A stretch of DNA of 64,000 bases from Solimonas sp036405815 (GCA_036405815.1 DASWWX010000040.1:1-64000); one strand, 5' to 3'. Numbered from the stretch's first letter, positions 16,801 to 26,250 are shown. Translations and numbers: made by a program. The notes: generated by a model from the sequence alone, not told the origin.

Positions 16801-17694
16801 CTAGGACCGACGCGATCCCGACGATGCACGCGCCTTGCGCGGACTCGCCCGGCGCGTCGCGGGTTCAGACTGTTGCGTTGCCGCGACGTCGAGCAGAAAG
16901 CGCTCGATCTCGGGCCACAGCCGCGCCGGCCGCAGCCGCAGTTCCAGAATCGAGCGCGCATCGAGCAGACGTGCGTTCGGCAGTTGCTTGGCCAGGCCCG
17001 CCGCGTCGAGGTTGTGATGCAGCTTGTCGCCGACGTGGCCGATGACCAGCGCCGGCATCTGCAGCGCGCGTCGCGCGGCAATCGGCGGCACGATCGGCCC
17101 CACCAGCGTGCCGTGCAGGATCGCGGTGATCGTCTTGGGATTGTTGGACAGCGCGTTCATTGCGCTGGCCGCCGGACCGAACGACGGCCGCTTGCGGCGC
17201 GACAGCCAGCGTGCGAACGGCGTGTACAGCGGACGGCCGAAGCGCGTGATCGCCAGCATCGGCGCCAGGATGACGGCGGCCCAGGGGGCCGACCACTCCA
17301 TGACCGGCATTTCCAGGTACAGACCCAGCACGCGCTGCGGTGCGCGCGCCGCCACCGTCAACGAGGTGATGCAGCCCAGCGAGACGCCACCGATCAGGGC
17401 CTTTTCCCATCCCAGATGGTCCATCAGCGCCAGCAACTGATCGGCAAAGAACTCGGTGCGGTACAGCTTGGGATCGGTCGGCCGCGAGCTGTGGCCATGG
17501 CCGAGCAGGTCCAGCAACGCGACCTGATAACCCGCTGCGGCGAAGCGCAGCGCCAGATCGCGGTTCATCAGCGAGTCCAGCAGGATGCCGTGCACCAGCA
17601 CGCAGGGGATGCCGCTCTCGCCGTAGACCTCGTAACCGAGTTCGTAAGGCCCGAAACTGAAACGCCCGCTGCGCACGCTGGCCGGAGTCGGCAT
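16801..17694 (-). CDS. Alpha/beta-hydrolase
   Basis: I chose ATG 17694 because GAGGGGG lies seven bases upstream; the longer frame has no support. The 297-aa protein has an oxyanion-hole HG (VLVHGILLD), a LLDLLGHGHSSRP loop and the nucleophile elbow GGVSLG with Ser105. An Asp lies in a late strand (IGHVGDKLHH), and that loop also supplies His. There is no signal peptide. The last 25 residues are Arg/Ser/Lys-rich. It is a cytoplasmic esterase, epoxide hydrolase or C-C hydrolase type; the sequence does not say which. The thioesterase gene starts divergently at 17880. Confidence 0.85.
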   Translation of the reverse strand: MPTPASVRSGRFSFGPYELGYEVYGESGIPCVLVHGILLDSLMNRDLALRFAAAGYQVALLDLLGHGHSSRPTDPKLYRTEFFADQLLALMDHLGWEKALIGGVSLGCITSLTVAARAPQRVLGLYLEMPVMEWSAPWAAVILAPMLAITRFGRPLYTPFARWLSRRKRPSFGPAASAMNALSNNPKTITAILHGTLVGPIVPPIAARRALQMPALVIGHVGDKLHHNLDAAGLAKQLPNARLLDARSILELRLRPARLWPEIERFLLDVAATQQSEPATRRASPRKARASSGSRRS

Positions 17695-17879
17695 GGTGTT
17701 ACCCCCTCTTCCCCTGAAGACCCGAGCATAACGGCATTGACACATCGCACCGGGCCGGTTACTGGCCGCGCCAGGCCGCCCGTCCGCAACGGCGGTGCGC
17801 GGCGGGCGCTGTCGCTAGCGCCAATGGTTCGCAGCCATGCGGGTTCTAGGATCGCAGGTAGTTCCCCGTCGAGATTCCC

Positions 17880-18425
17880 ATGGTTGGCTTCTGGCGCACG
17901 CTTTACGTGCTGCTGACGTTCCGCTGGCGCTGCCGGGTCGGCCTGTTCGACACCAGCCGGCTGACGCTGCGCGTGACGCCAGGCGAGATCGACTTCAATT
18001 TCCACATGAATAACGGCCGCTATTTCTCGGCGGCCGACATGGGCCGGCTCGACTGGGGTCTGCGCTCCAACCTGTGGCGCCGCGCGCTGCGGCATGGCTG
18101 GCGTGCGGTGGCCGGCGATTCCAACGCGCGCTTCAGCCGCTCGCTCAAGCCCTTCCGCCGTTATGAGCTGCACACGCGCCTGCACGGCTGGAACGAGAAG
18201 TGGCTGTTCTGCGAGCACCGCTTCGTGCGCCACGACCAGGTCTACGCCACGGTGCTGGTGCGCTACCTGTTCCTCAGTTCGCGCGGCAAGGTGCCGCCGG
18301 CGGTGGTACTGGAAAAAGCCGGACACCCGACCGAATCGCCGCCGCTGCCGGACTACGTGCTGCGCTGGCACGAAACGCAGGAAGCGCTGACCGCGGCCCT
18401 GCGCGCCGAACGCCAGACCGCCTGA
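17880..18425 (+). CDS. Hot-dog-fold thioesterase
   Basis: The ATG at 17880 gives 181 aa. The DFNFHMNNGRYFSAADMGR segment is the hallmark of 4HBT/acyl-ACP-type thioesterases, where D-x-N-x-H-(M/V)-N-N and the following helix form the active site. The N-terminus has a hydrophobic amphipathic stretch (LYVLLTFRWRCR) like THEM6-type proteins, possibly membrane-associated. It would release fatty acids from CoA or another carrier. It is followed after 69 bases by the dienoyl-CoA reductase gene on the same strand, which fits a role in fatty-acid turnover. Confidence 0.85.
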   Translation: MVGFWRTLYVLLTFRWRCRVGLFDTSRLTLRVTPGEIDFNFHMNNGRYFSAADMGRLDWGLRSNLWRRALRHGWRAVAGDSNARFSRSLKPFRRYELHTRLHGWNEKWLFCEHRFVRHDQVYATVLVRYLFLSSRGKVPPAVVLEKAGHPTESPPLPDYVLRWHETQEALTAALRAERQTA

Positions 18426-18494
18426 GCCACACGCCACGCCGGTCCCGCTACCATCTCCTCCATTCCTATTCGCCAGCCTTCCAGGAGACCTTCC

Positions 18495-20540
18495 TTGGCC
18501 AGCCCCTACCCTCACCTGCTGCAACCGCTCGATCTCGGCTTCACCACGCTGAAGAACCGCGTGCTGATGGGCTCGATGCACACCGGCCTCGAAGACCGCG
18601 CCAAGAACTTCCCGCGCCTCGCCGCGTACTTCGCCGAACGCGCGCGCGGTGACGTTGGCCTGATGGTCACCGGCGGCTTCTCACCGAATATCGAGGGCTG
18701 GCTGTTCCCGTTCGCCTCCAAGCTCACCAGCAGCGCCGGTGCGCGCACGCACCGCCAGGTCACCGACGCGGTGCATGCGGAGGGCGGCAAGATCGCGCTG
18801 CAGATCCTGCACGCCGGCCGCTACGGCTACACGCCGATCTCGGTCTCCGCCTCGCGCGTCAAATCGCCGATCACGCCGTTCGCGCCGCGTGAACTTTCCA
18901 GCCGCGGCGTCGAACGCCAGATCAAGGCCTACGTGCGCTGCGCCAAGCTCGCGCGCGAAGGCGGCTACGACGGCGTCGAGGTGATGGGCTCCGAGGGCTA
19001 CTTCATCAACCAGTTCCTCGTCAGCCACGTCAACAAGCGCGACGACGAATGGGGCGGCAGCTGGGAAAACCGCATGCGCCTGCCGGTGGAGATCGTCTCG
19101 CGCATGCGCGAAGCGGTCGGCAAGGACTTCATCATCATCTACCGCCTGTCGATCCTCGACCTGATCCCCAACGGCCAGACCTGGGAAGAAGTCGTGCAGC
19201 TCGCCAAGGCGATCGAGAAGGCCGGCGCCACGATCATCAACAGCGGCATCGGCTGGCACGAGGCGCGTGTGCCGACCATCGCCACCTCGGTGCCGCGCGG
19301 CGCCTTCGCCTGGGTCACGCAGAAGCTCAAGTCCGAGGTGTCGATCCCGGTCTGTACCACCAATCGCATCAACGATCCCAAGGTCGCCGAGCAGATCCTT
19401 GCGTCCGGCCAGGCCGACATGATCTCGATGGCACGCCCGCTGCTGGCCGATGCCGACTTCGTCAAGAAAGCCGCGCAAGGCCGTGCCGATGAGATCAATA
19501 CCTGCATCGCCTGCAACCAGGCCTGCCTCGACCACACGTTCTCCAACAAGACCGCGAGCTGCCTGGTCAACCCGCGCGCCTGTCATGAGACGGAGTTGAA
19601 TTACACGCCCGCCGCGCAGAAGAAGCGCATCGCCGTGGTGGGCGCTGGCCCTGCGGGTCTGGCCGCCTCCACCGTGCTCGCCGAACGCGGTCATCACGTC
19701 GATCTGTTCGACGCCGCGTCCGACATCGGCGGCCAATTCAACATGGCCAAGCAGATTCCCGGCAAGGAAGAGTTCCACGAGACGATTCGCTACTTCCGCA
19801 AGAAGCTCGAAACCACCGGCGTTCACGCCCATCTCGGCACGCGCGTTGACGCCGCCTTCCTGATCGACGGCAAATACGACGACATCCTGCTCGCCACCGG
19901 CGTTGCGCCGCGCAACCCGAAGATTCCGGGCCAGGCCGAACAGGAAAAGACCGGCAAGGTGCTGAGCTACATCGACGTACTGCTGCACAAGAAGCCGGTC
20001 GGTCAGCGCGTGGCGGTAATCGGCGCCGGCGGCATCGGCTTCGACGTCTCCGAATACCTCGTGCATGACGGCCACTCGCCGACACTGGACCTCGACGCCT
20101 GGAATAAGGAATGGGGCGTCGCCGATCCGCAGCAGGCGCGCAGCGGCCTCACCAAGCCGCAGATCACCCCGCCCGCCCGCAAGGTCACGCTGCTGCAACG
20201 CAAGGCCGAATCGCTCGGCAAGCGCCTGGGCAAGACCACCGGCTGGATTCACCGTGCACAGCTCAAGATGAAGCAGGTCGAGATGATCGGCGGCGTCAAC
20301 TACGAGAGCATCGACGAACGCGGCCTCCTGATCAGCTACGGCGAGAAACGCGAGAACGCGACGTTGCTGGAAGTCGACACCATCGTGCTCTGCACCGGCC
20401 AGGAGCCGCTGCGCGAGCTGCAGGCGCCGCTACAGGCTGCCGGCGCCAGCGTGCACCTCATCGGCGGGGCGGACGTCGCCTCCGAACTCGATGCCAAGCG
20501 CGCGATCAACCAGGGGTCGCGGCTGGCGGCGACGCTCTGA
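18495..20540 (+). CDS. fadH: NADPH-dependent 2,4-dienoyl-CoA reductase (FadH-type)
   Basis: The start is TTG 18495, with AGGAGA seven bases upstream. The product then begins like E. coli FadH (PLDLGFTTLKNRVLMGSMHT). The 681-aa protein has an old-yellow-enzyme FMN barrel (about 1-330), with Tyr169 in GSEGYFINQF and His255 in GIGWHEARVP at the catalytic positions. The [4Fe-4S] cysteines 337, 340, 344 and 356 follow (CIACNQAC, then SCLVNP). An FAD/NADPH domain (VVGAGPAGLAAS and VIGAGGIGFDVSEYL) completes it. It removes double bonds at even positions during beta-oxidation of unsaturated fatty acids. Confidence 0.95.
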   Translation: MASPYPHLLQPLDLGFTTLKNRVLMGSMHTGLEDRAKNFPRLAAYFAERARGDVGLMVTGGFSPNIEGWLFPFASKLTSSAGARTHRQVTDAVHAEGGKIALQILHAGRYGYTPISVSASRVKSPITPFAPRELSSRGVERQIKAYVRCAKLAREGGYDGVEVMGSEGYFINQFLVSHVNKRDDEWGGSWENRMRLPVEIVSRMREAVGKDFIIIYRLSILDLIPNGQTWEEVVQLAKAIEKAGATIINSGIGWHEARVPTIATSVPRGAFAWVTQKLKSEVSIPVCTTNRINDPKVAEQILASGQADMISMARPLLADADFVKKAAQGRADEINTCIACNQACLDHTFSNKTASCLVNPRACHETELNYTPAAQKKRIAVVGAGPAGLAASTVLAERGHHVDLFDAASDIGGQFNMAKQIPGKEEFHETIRYFRKKLETTGVHAHLGTRVDAAFLIDGKYDDILLATGVAPRNPKIPGQAEQEKTGKVLSYIDVLLHKKPVGQRVAVIGAGGIGFDVSEYLVHDGHSPTLDLDAWNKEWGVADPQQARSGLTKPQITPPARKVTLLQRKAESLGKRLGKTTGWIHRAQLKMKQVEMIGGVNYESIDERGLLISYGEKRENATLLEVDTIVLCTGQEPLRELQAPLQAAGASVHLIGGADVASELDAKRAINQGSRLAATL

Positions 20541-20631
20541 TCGGATTGGCGTCGGTGCCGGCATCCCGCTTGGGTGCCGGCGCCGAAACCCCTAAGCTGC
20601 GCCTTCCTTCCGTTCCGATCGCCCTCGCGCC

Positions 20632-21120
20632 ATGAACCCTCCCCATCGCCCGCGCCGCAAACCCAAGGCCGAATCCTCCGGCGATCCACTGCTGTGGATC
20701 GTGGTCATCGGCAGCGTCGCGGCGCTGGCCCTGGTCGGTTATTCCAAGTTCATCGAGTACCGCGAGGCTGAGGCGGTGACGGCGGCCAATGGCGCGATCA
20801 CGCCCGGCGTCAAACAGACGACCACGTATTTCGGTGACGACGAGCCCTACACGCCCGCAGATCCCGGCATGGAGCCGGGCTCGGTCCAGTCGATGGACGC
20901 CGCCTCGGACGATCTGCCGATCAAATCGGCGGCGCCCGCGAGTTCGATCGGCAAGAAGGCGGCCCCGCGCGATTACGGCTCGGACTGCGACGCGCTGCAG
21001 CGCGAGCAGGGCGACATCGAGGAGCGCCTGCGGCGCCCGCACGGCGCCCAGCAGAACGAGGCCTTCACTGCGCAGCTGCGCGAGATTGCCGAGGCGATGC
21101 AGAAGGCCCGTTGCCAGTAA
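20632..21120 (+). CDS. Single-pass membrane protein of unknown function
   Basis: The ATG at 20632 gives 162 aa. A basic Pro/Arg/Lys head is followed by one membrane helix (LLWIVVIGSVAALALVGYSK), a low-complexity periplasmic middle, and a C-terminal segment bracketed by two cysteines (GSDCDALQREQ and KARC near the end) with a charged helix between them. The helix and the two Cys may form a disulfide-closed hairpin. I recognise no family. It is on the same strand as, but not tightly linked to, its neighbours. Confidence 0.6.
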   Translation: MNPPHRPRRKPKAESSGDPLLWIVVIGSVAALALVGYSKFIEYREAEAVTAANGAITPGVKQTTTYFGDDEPYTPADPGMEPGSVQSMDAASDDLPIKSAAPASSIGKKAAPRDYGSDCDALQREQGDIEERLRRPHGAQQNEAFTAQLREIAEAMQKARCQ

Positions 21121-21192
21121 GCCGCCACTCGCAAGCATGACCACCGGGTCGACGGCCCAGACCGTCGCCCGTTGCAGGGAGGAGAACGGGGA

Positions 21193-22512
21193 ATGATCGC
21201 GTTAACAATGGCGCGTCGACGCGCGTGCATGGGGGCCGGCATCTTGTCGGCGATGCTGTGGCTCACCGCCTGCGGCAGCGACGAGGTGGCGACCGCGCCC
21301 GTCGTCATGCCGCCGTCCGCACCGCCCGCCGTGCCGCCCTCGATCGACGCCGATAACGAGCATCCCTACCCCGGTTACGACAGCGCGATCTATGCCAACA
21401 CCGCGCGCTGGCTCTGTCACCCGGCGCTGAGCGGCCAGGACAATGTCTGCAACGCCGATCTGCGCACGACCGCCGTGGACGCAGACGGCAAGGCGACACC
21501 GCTGCCGTTCCAGGCCGCAACCGACGCGGCCATCGACTGCTTCTACGTCTACCCGACCGCCAGCGCCGATGCGGCCTACAACTCGGACTTCCGCGCCGGC
21601 CCGCAGGAAATCCAGACCACGATCATGCAGGCAGCGCGCTACGGCCAGACCTGCCGCGTGTTTGCGCCCCTCTACCGCCAGCGCACGCTGACGCTGCTGG
21701 CAGTCAACGTCGTCGCCGGTCGCGCCCTGCCCTTCGAGCTGGGCCCGAACTCGGGGGAGGTCGCCTACGCGGACGTGCTCGATGCGTTCCGGCACTACAT
21801 CGCGCACGAGAATCAGGGTCGCGGTGTGTTGTTGATCGGCCACTCGCAAGGCGCGTCGCTGCTGCGCCGATTGATCGCCGAGGAGATCGAACCGCGGCCG
21901 ACGCTGCACGCGCGCCTGGTCGCCGCGCATCTGCTCGGCAGCACGGTGGCGGTGCCGCTCGGCGCCGATGTCGGCGGCAGCTTCGCGCGCACACCGGCCT
22001 GCCGTCATGCCGCGCAGCACGGCTGCGTCGTCAGCTACGCCAGCTATCGCGAAGGCGATCCGCAGCTCGATGCGCCGCGCTTCGGCGTCACCGGCGATCC
22101 GGCAACGCAGGCGCTGTGCAACCATCCGGCAGCGCTCGCCGGCGGTGCCGCGCCGCTGGCCGCGCAGCTGCCGTTCCGGCTGCCGCCGGTGTTCCAGTTG
22201 CTGCTGATCCCGCGCGGCAGCGGCGGCCCCTACGCCGACCGCGCCGCGAACCGCGCACTCGATACGCCGTTCTTCGCCGTGCCGGGACAGCTCACCGGCG
22301 AGTGCGTGGTCGATGACGCCACCGGCGCCAGCTATCTGCAGGTGCGCATCGCCGTCGATCCGGACGATCCGCGTGCGGACGACTATCCCGGCGAGTTCTT
22401 CGGCGGCACCGGCTGGGGGCTGCACCTGGCCGACGTCTCGCTCGCGCAGGACGACCTGGTCGCGCTCGCCGCCGCGCAGGCGCAGGCCTGGCGCTCGTCG
22501 CGATCGCCCTGA
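21193..22512 (+). CDS. DUF3089-type lipoprotein, alpha/beta-hydrolase fold
   Basis: I chose ATG 21193 because it gives a clean lipoprotein signal peptide ending in LTAC (Cys27); a TTG at 21172 is possible. The 439-aa product has a Pro-rich linker (30-50), then WLCHPAL, DCFYVYPTAS, RVFAPLYRQ and GRGVLLIGHSQGASLL with the nucleophile Ser218. These segments are characteristic of DUF3089, a bacterial alpha/beta-hydrolase family related to lipases. Several cysteines (for example WLCHP, CNADL, DCFYVYP, GQTCRV) suggest disulfides in an exported protein. It is likely a periplasmic or surface esterase/lipase of unknown substrate. Confidence 0.85.
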   Translation: MIALTMARRRACMGAGILSAMLWLTACGSDEVATAPVVMPPSAPPAVPPSIDADNEHPYPGYDSAIYANTARWLCHPALSGQDNVCNADLRTTAVDADGKATPLPFQAATDAAIDCFYVYPTASADAAYNSDFRAGPQEIQTTIMQAARYGQTCRVFAPLYRQRTLTLLAVNVVAGRALPFELGPNSGEVAYADVLDAFRHYIAHENQGRGVLLIGHSQGASLLRRLIAEEIEPRPTLHARLVAAHLLGSTVAVPLGADVGGSFARTPACRHAAQHGCVVSYASYREGDPQLDAPRFGVTGDPATQALCNHPAALAGGAAPLAAQLPFRLPPVFQLLLIPRGSGGPYADRAANRALDTPFFAVPGQLTGECVVDDATGASYLQVRIAVDPDDPRADDYPGEFFGGTGWGLHLADVSLAQDDLVALAAAQAQAWRSSRSP

Positions 22513-22592
22513 ACGCGCAGCGGATTCGGCATTCGCCCGCAATGACCTCGGAAGTCATGTCGCGCGCCTCGACAATCCCCTAGCCTTGCCGC

Positions 22593-23003
22593 ATGTCAGC
22601 ACCGGAGTTGCCGATGCCCGCCTCGCACAAGCTGCTGTTGCTGTTCCTCGCCGGCACGTCGCTCGGCAACGGTCTGCTGATCGTGCTGTTTCCGCAGCAG
22701 TGGTATCTGTGCATTGCCAACCCCGAACGCGCGGCGCTGTACAACGCGCACTTCGTCACCGACGTCGGCACTGCGTATCTGACGATCGGCGCGGCCCTGG
22801 CATGGGCTGCACTGCGCCCCGCCTTCGCGTTTCCGCTGACGATGATCGCGCTGCTGTTCTCGTCGCTGCACGCGCTGCATCACCTCTATGAGTATTCGAC
22901 CTTCGGCAATCCGACGCGACACATCGCCATCGAGTTGCTCGGCATCTGGGGACCGGTCGCCCTGATGGCGTGGCTCGCGTGGATCTTGCGCCCGCGACAT
23001 TGA
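22593..23003 (+). CDS. Small four-helix membrane protein
   Basis: The ATG at 22593 gives 136 aa; an internal Met at residue 8 is an alternative start. Four hydrophobic helices are visible: LLLLFLAGTSLGNGLLIVLF, TDVGTAYLTIGAALAWAAL, AFPLTMIALLFSSLHALHHL and IAIELLGIWGPVALMAWLAW. HALHHLYEY between helices 3 and 4 is His-rich. I do not recognise the family firmly. It stands between a lipoprotein gene and the palindrome upstream of the small barrel gene. Confidence 0.6.
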   Translation: MSAPELPMPASHKLLLLFLAGTSLGNGLLIVLFPQQWYLCIANPERAALYNAHFVTDVGTAYLTIGAALAWAALRPAFAFPLTMIALLFSSLHALHHLYEYSTFGNPTRHIAIELLGIWGPVALMAWLAWILRPRH

Positions 23004-23057
23004 GCATCGCGAGTTCAGAACCAGTTCAGGCGTCCGGCGGCAATCTGACGCCGCCTT

Positions 23058-23100
23058 AAACACGACGCTTCATGCACGAGTCGTATGAAGCGTCGTGTTT
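23058..23100. repeat. 43-bp near-perfect palindrome upstream of an outer-membrane gene
   Basis: A perfect 16-bp arm (23058-23073) pairs with 23085-23100. The 11-base centre contains a further ACGA/TCGT stem around one base, leaving only a 2-base bulge. The element ends 57 bases before the barrel gene start. It lacks a T-run, so it is not a standard terminator. It could be a cruciform-forming operator, a leader hairpin or a mobile palindrome. Confidence 0.75.
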
Positions 23101-23156
23101 GCGGCGGCGCACTCGCGTCAGATCGCGACACGCCCTCAACCACTGGAGACCTTTTA

Positions 23157-23699
23157 ATGAAAACCACCGGAAAAGCCCTGACCGTTGCCGCGCTGCTGCT
23201 GCCCCTTTCGGCCTTCGCCCACAACTACACCTACATCGAAGGCGGTTACCTGAACCGCGACTACGGTCCGCAAGACGATTCCGGCTTCCGCATCGCCGGC
23301 TCCGGCAGCATCGCCGACAACTTCGCGCTGATCGGCGAGTACTCGGATGTCGGTGATCTGGATCAGGTGACGGCCGGCGTGCTGTTCCACACGCCGCTGA
23401 ACAACGCCATCGACCTCAACCTCGGCGCGACCTTCGAGCACGTCGATGCCGGCGTCGCTGACGACTCCGGCTACGGTCTGCGCGCCGGCCTGCGCTGGCA
23501 GCCAATGCCGAAGCTCGAGATGAACCCGGAAATCCGCTATGTCGATGTCTTCGACAGCTCGGACACCTCGCTGCGTCTGGCCGGTCTGTACGCGATCTCG
23601 CCCGAAGTCGACATCCAGGCCGCGCTGCAGGGCGGCGATGACGACCGCGTCGAAGTCGGCCTGCGCTACAACTTCGGCCCGCGCATCACGGGCAAGTAA
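23157..23699 (+). CDS. Small outer-membrane beta-barrel, Ax21-like
   Basis: The ATG at 23157 gives 180 aa, with CTGGAGA upstream. A signal peptide ends in AFA-HN. The mature part is a series of alternating amphipathic strands (YTYIEGGYLNRDY, FRIAGSGSIADNFALIGEYS, VTAGVLFHTPL, LRAGLRWQPMPKLEMNPEIRY) ending in VEVGLRYNFGPR. The opening Y-x-(Y/E)-(I/V)-EGGY and the size resemble the Ax21 family of Xanthomonas-type small barrels. It probably has eight strands. The function is unclear. The long palindrome upstream may affect its expression. Confidence 0.75.
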   Translation: MKTTGKALTVAALLLPLSAFAHNYTYIEGGYLNRDYGPQDDSGFRIAGSGSIADNFALIGEYSDVGDLDQVTAGVLFHTPLNNAIDLNLGATFEHVDAGVADDSGYGLRAGLRWQPMPKLEMNPEIRYVDVFDSSDTSLRLAGLYAISPEVDIQAALQGGDDDRVEVGLRYNFGPRITGK

Positions 23700-23719
23700 G
23701 CGACATCTCGCCGCAAACG

Positions 23720-23745
23720 AAAAAGGCGCCGCAAGGCGCCTTTTT
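23720..23745. terminator. Bidirectional terminator between the barrel gene and the acyl-CoA dehydrogenase
   Basis: AAAAAGGCGCC and GGCGCCTTTTT flank a GCAA loop. The symmetrical A-run and T-run let it stop transcription from both convergent genes. Confidence 0.92.
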
Positions 23746-23770
23746 CATGTCTGCCGGGAAAAGCGTTCGA

Positions 23771-25588
23771 TCAATCGAACACGAAGCTCTCGATCGGCAG
23801 CTTGGTCAGCGACTTGCTCGGCTTGATCATCGAAGTCGCGTGGCCCTTGGCGCGCGGCAGCAAATGGTCGAAGTAGAACTTGGCCGTGGCGATCTTGGCC
23901 TTGTAAAACTCCGGCTTCTCGTTGCCGCCCTGCGCGAGCCGCTTGCTCGCCACCGCGGCCTGCACCGCCCAGAAGTAGGCCATCATCACGTAGCCCGAGT
24001 ACATCAGGAAGTGATGGCTCGCGGCGCTGACCGCTTCGCGATCCTTGCGCGCCATCAGCATCACGCGCATCGTCAACACGTTCCACTCGGCGGCGTACTT
24101 GGCCAGCGCCGTGGAGTAGCTGCGCAGCTTGGCGTTGGCCATGTGCTCCATCGCGAACTTGGCGATCTGGCCGGTGAACTCGCGCACCACCTTGCCGCGC
24201 GTGCCGAGCAGCACCTTGCGGCCGAGCAGGTCCAGCGCCTGGATGCCGGTGGTGCCTTCATAGAGCGTGCTGATGCGCGCGTCGCGCGCGATCTGCTCCA
24301 TGCCGTGCTCCTTGATGTAGCCGTGACCGCCGAACACCTGCATGCCGAGGTTGGCGGACTCCAGGCCCAGTTCGGTGAGGAAGCCCTTGAGAATCGGCGT
24401 GAAGAAGCCGAGCTTGTCGTCCCAGAGCTTGTACTTTTCCTGGTCGCCTTCGAGGATGCCGTTGACCATGTGGTCGGCGTACTGCGCGGCGAAGTAGATC
24501 ATCGCGCGGCCGCCTTCGGCGACGGCCTTCTGCGTCAGCAGCATGCGGCGCACGTCGGCGTGGTGGATGATCGCGTCGGCAACCTTGTCCGGCTCCTGCT
24601 TGCCGCGCAGCGCGCGCATCGAGCGGCGGTCCTTGGCATAGGCCAGCGCGCCCTGGAACGACAGCTCGGCGTGGCAGACGCCCTGCAGCGCGGTGCCGAT
24701 GCGCGCGGTGTTCATGAACGTGAACATCGCTTCCAGGCCCTTGTTGGGCTCGGCAATCATGTAGCCGGTGGCGCCATCGAAGTTCAGCACGGCGGTGGCG
24801 CTGGCCTTGATGCCCATCTTGTGTTCGATGGACGCGCAGACGACCGGGTTGCGCTCGCCCAGCGAGCCGTCGGCGTTGACCAGCACCTTGGGCACGATGA
24901 ACAGCGAGATGCCGCGCGTGCCCGGCGGCGCGTCCGGCAGGCGCGCGAGCACGATGTGGATGATGTTCTCGGTGAGGTCGTGCTCGCCGGCGGAGATGAA
25001 GATCTTGGTGCCGGTGAGCTTGTAGGTGCCGTCCGGCTGCGGCTCGGCCTTGGTCTTGACCTGTCCGAGGTCGGTGCCGCACTGCGGCTCGGTGAGGCAC
25101 ATCGTGCCGGTCCAGCGGCCTTCGACCAGCGGCGGCATGTACAGCGCCTTCTGTTCTGGCGTGGCGTACTGCATCACCGTGTTCATCGCACCGAGGCTCA
25201 GGCCCGGGTACATCGTGAAAGACCAGTTGGCCGTGCCCATCATCTCGGACTTGAACAGGCCCATCGACATCGGCATGCCCTGGCCGCCGAACTCCTGCGG
25301 GTGCGACAAACCCTGCCAGCCGCCGGCGACGAACTGCGCGTAGGCTTCCTTGAAACCCTTCGGCGTTTTCACATCGCCGTTGTTGAAGTGGCAACCCTCT
25401 TCGTCACCCGGCAGGTTGATCGGCGAGAGCACTTCCTCGCAGAACTTGGCGCACTCTTCGAGCACGGCGGAAACCGTGTCCGGGTCCGCGTCCTTGCCGT
25501 TGACCAGACCGGCGTAGTGGCTGGGGTAGTCGAAGACTTCGTTGATGAGGAAGCGCACGTCGCGCAGGGGGGCTTTGTAGGCCGGCAT
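23771..25588 (-). CDS. Acyl-CoA dehydrogenase, about 600-aa class with C-terminal extension
   Basis: The ATG at 25588 follows AGGA on the minus strand and gives 605 aa. The start PAYKAPLRDVRFLINEVFDY is typical of the large fatty acyl-CoA dehydrogenases of proteobacteria and actinobacteria. Visible features include MCLTEPQCGTDLGQVKTKA (flavin/substrate loop), ISAGEHDLTENIIHIVLAR, and GGHGYIKEHGMEQIARDARI followed by LYEGTTGIQALDL, where the Glu of EGT is the catalytic base. A roughly 100-aa C-terminal extension follows. It performs the first, FAD-dependent step of beta-oxidation, probably on long chains. Confidence 0.93.
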   Translation of the reverse strand: MPAYKAPLRDVRFLINEVFDYPSHYAGLVNGKDADPDTVSAVLEECAKFCEEVLSPINLPGDEEGCHFNNGDVKTPKGFKEAYAQFVAGGWQGLSHPQEFGGQGMPMSMGLFKSEMMGTANWSFTMYPGLSLGAMNTVMQYATPEQKALYMPPLVEGRWTGTMCLTEPQCGTDLGQVKTKAEPQPDGTYKLTGTKIFISAGEHDLTENIIHIVLARLPDAPPGTRGISLFIVPKVLVNADGSLGERNPVVCASIEHKMGIKASATAVLNFDGATGYMIAEPNKGLEAMFTFMNTARIGTALQGVCHAELSFQGALAYAKDRRSMRALRGKQEPDKVADAIIHHADVRRMLLTQKAVAEGGRAMIYFAAQYADHMVNGILEGDQEKYKLWDDKLGFFTPILKGFLTELGLESANLGMQVFGGHGYIKEHGMEQIARDARISTLYEGTTGIQALDLLGRKVLLGTRGKVVREFTGQIAKFAMEHMANAKLRSYSTALAKYAAEWNVLTMRVMLMARKDREAVSAASHHFLMYSGYVMMAYFWAVQAAVASKRLAQGGNEKPEFYKAKIATAKFYFDHLLPRAKGHATSMIKPSKSLTKLPIESFVFD

Positions 25589-25800
25589 GGGCAATTCCTG
25601 TGGTTTGAACCAAGACGGGGCGGATTCTGCGCCTGACGCTGTCGCTGCGGCATTGGCCCAAATCGGACGCGGGTAGCGTCTGTGCGGTGAATCGAATCCG
25701 ATCAAAGTCTTGCGGATGGGCCGGTGTAACCTGCTGGCCGCGGCCGGTAGCGCTTCTCTACAGTGCCCCCACCCACCCTCTCCGTTCCTGGGAGCTACCC

Positions 25801-26223
25801 ATGTCCAGCAGCGAAAACCCCAGCATCCTGTCGCATGTCTCGATCGGGGTCGCCGACCACCGGCGAGCGGTGGCGTTCTACGACGCGGTGCTCGGCGCGC
25901 TCGGGATCGGCCGCGTGCTGGAACATCCGGGTGCCGTCGCCTACGGCCGCGCCTATCCCGAATTCTGGGTGCAAGTGCCGCACGATGGCCGTCCTGCCAG
26001 CGTCGGCAACGGCACGCACGTCGGCTTCGGCGCCGCCAGCCGCGCGCAGGTGGACGCGTTCTGGGACGCAGCGCTGAAGGCCGGCGCCCAGGCCGATGGC
26101 GCTCCCGGGCCACGACCGCACTATGGCGAGCCCTATTACGGTTGCTTCGTGCGCGACCTGGACGGCCACAAGATCGAAGCCGCGTTCTGGGACGAGACGC
26201 TGGCAAATCAGGCCGCTGGCTGA
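25801..26223 (+). CDS. VOC-superfamily (glyoxalase-like) protein
   Basis: The ATG at 25801 gives 140 aa. The beta-alpha-beta-beta-beta pattern of the VOC fold is clear: LSHVSIGVADHRRAVAFYDA, FWVQVPHDGRPASVGNGTHV, FWDAALKAGA, and YYGCFVRDLDGHKIEAAFWD. Metal-ligand candidates are the His of SHVSIGV, the His of THVGF and the Glu of KIEAAF. It may be an isomerase, lyase or detoxifying enzyme; the family is too broad to specify the reaction. It is divergent from the acyl-CoA dehydrogenase gene, with about 210 bases between them. Confidence 0.88.
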   Translation: MSSSENPSILSHVSIGVADHRRAVAFYDAVLGALGIGRVLEHPGAVAYGRAYPEFWVQVPHDGRPASVGNGTHVGFGAASRAQVDAFWDAALKAGAQADGAPGPRPHYGEPYYGCFVRDLDGHKIEAAFWDETLANQAAG

Positions 26224-26250
26224 CGTCCCGCTTTCTGAGGCGCCAGTGGC

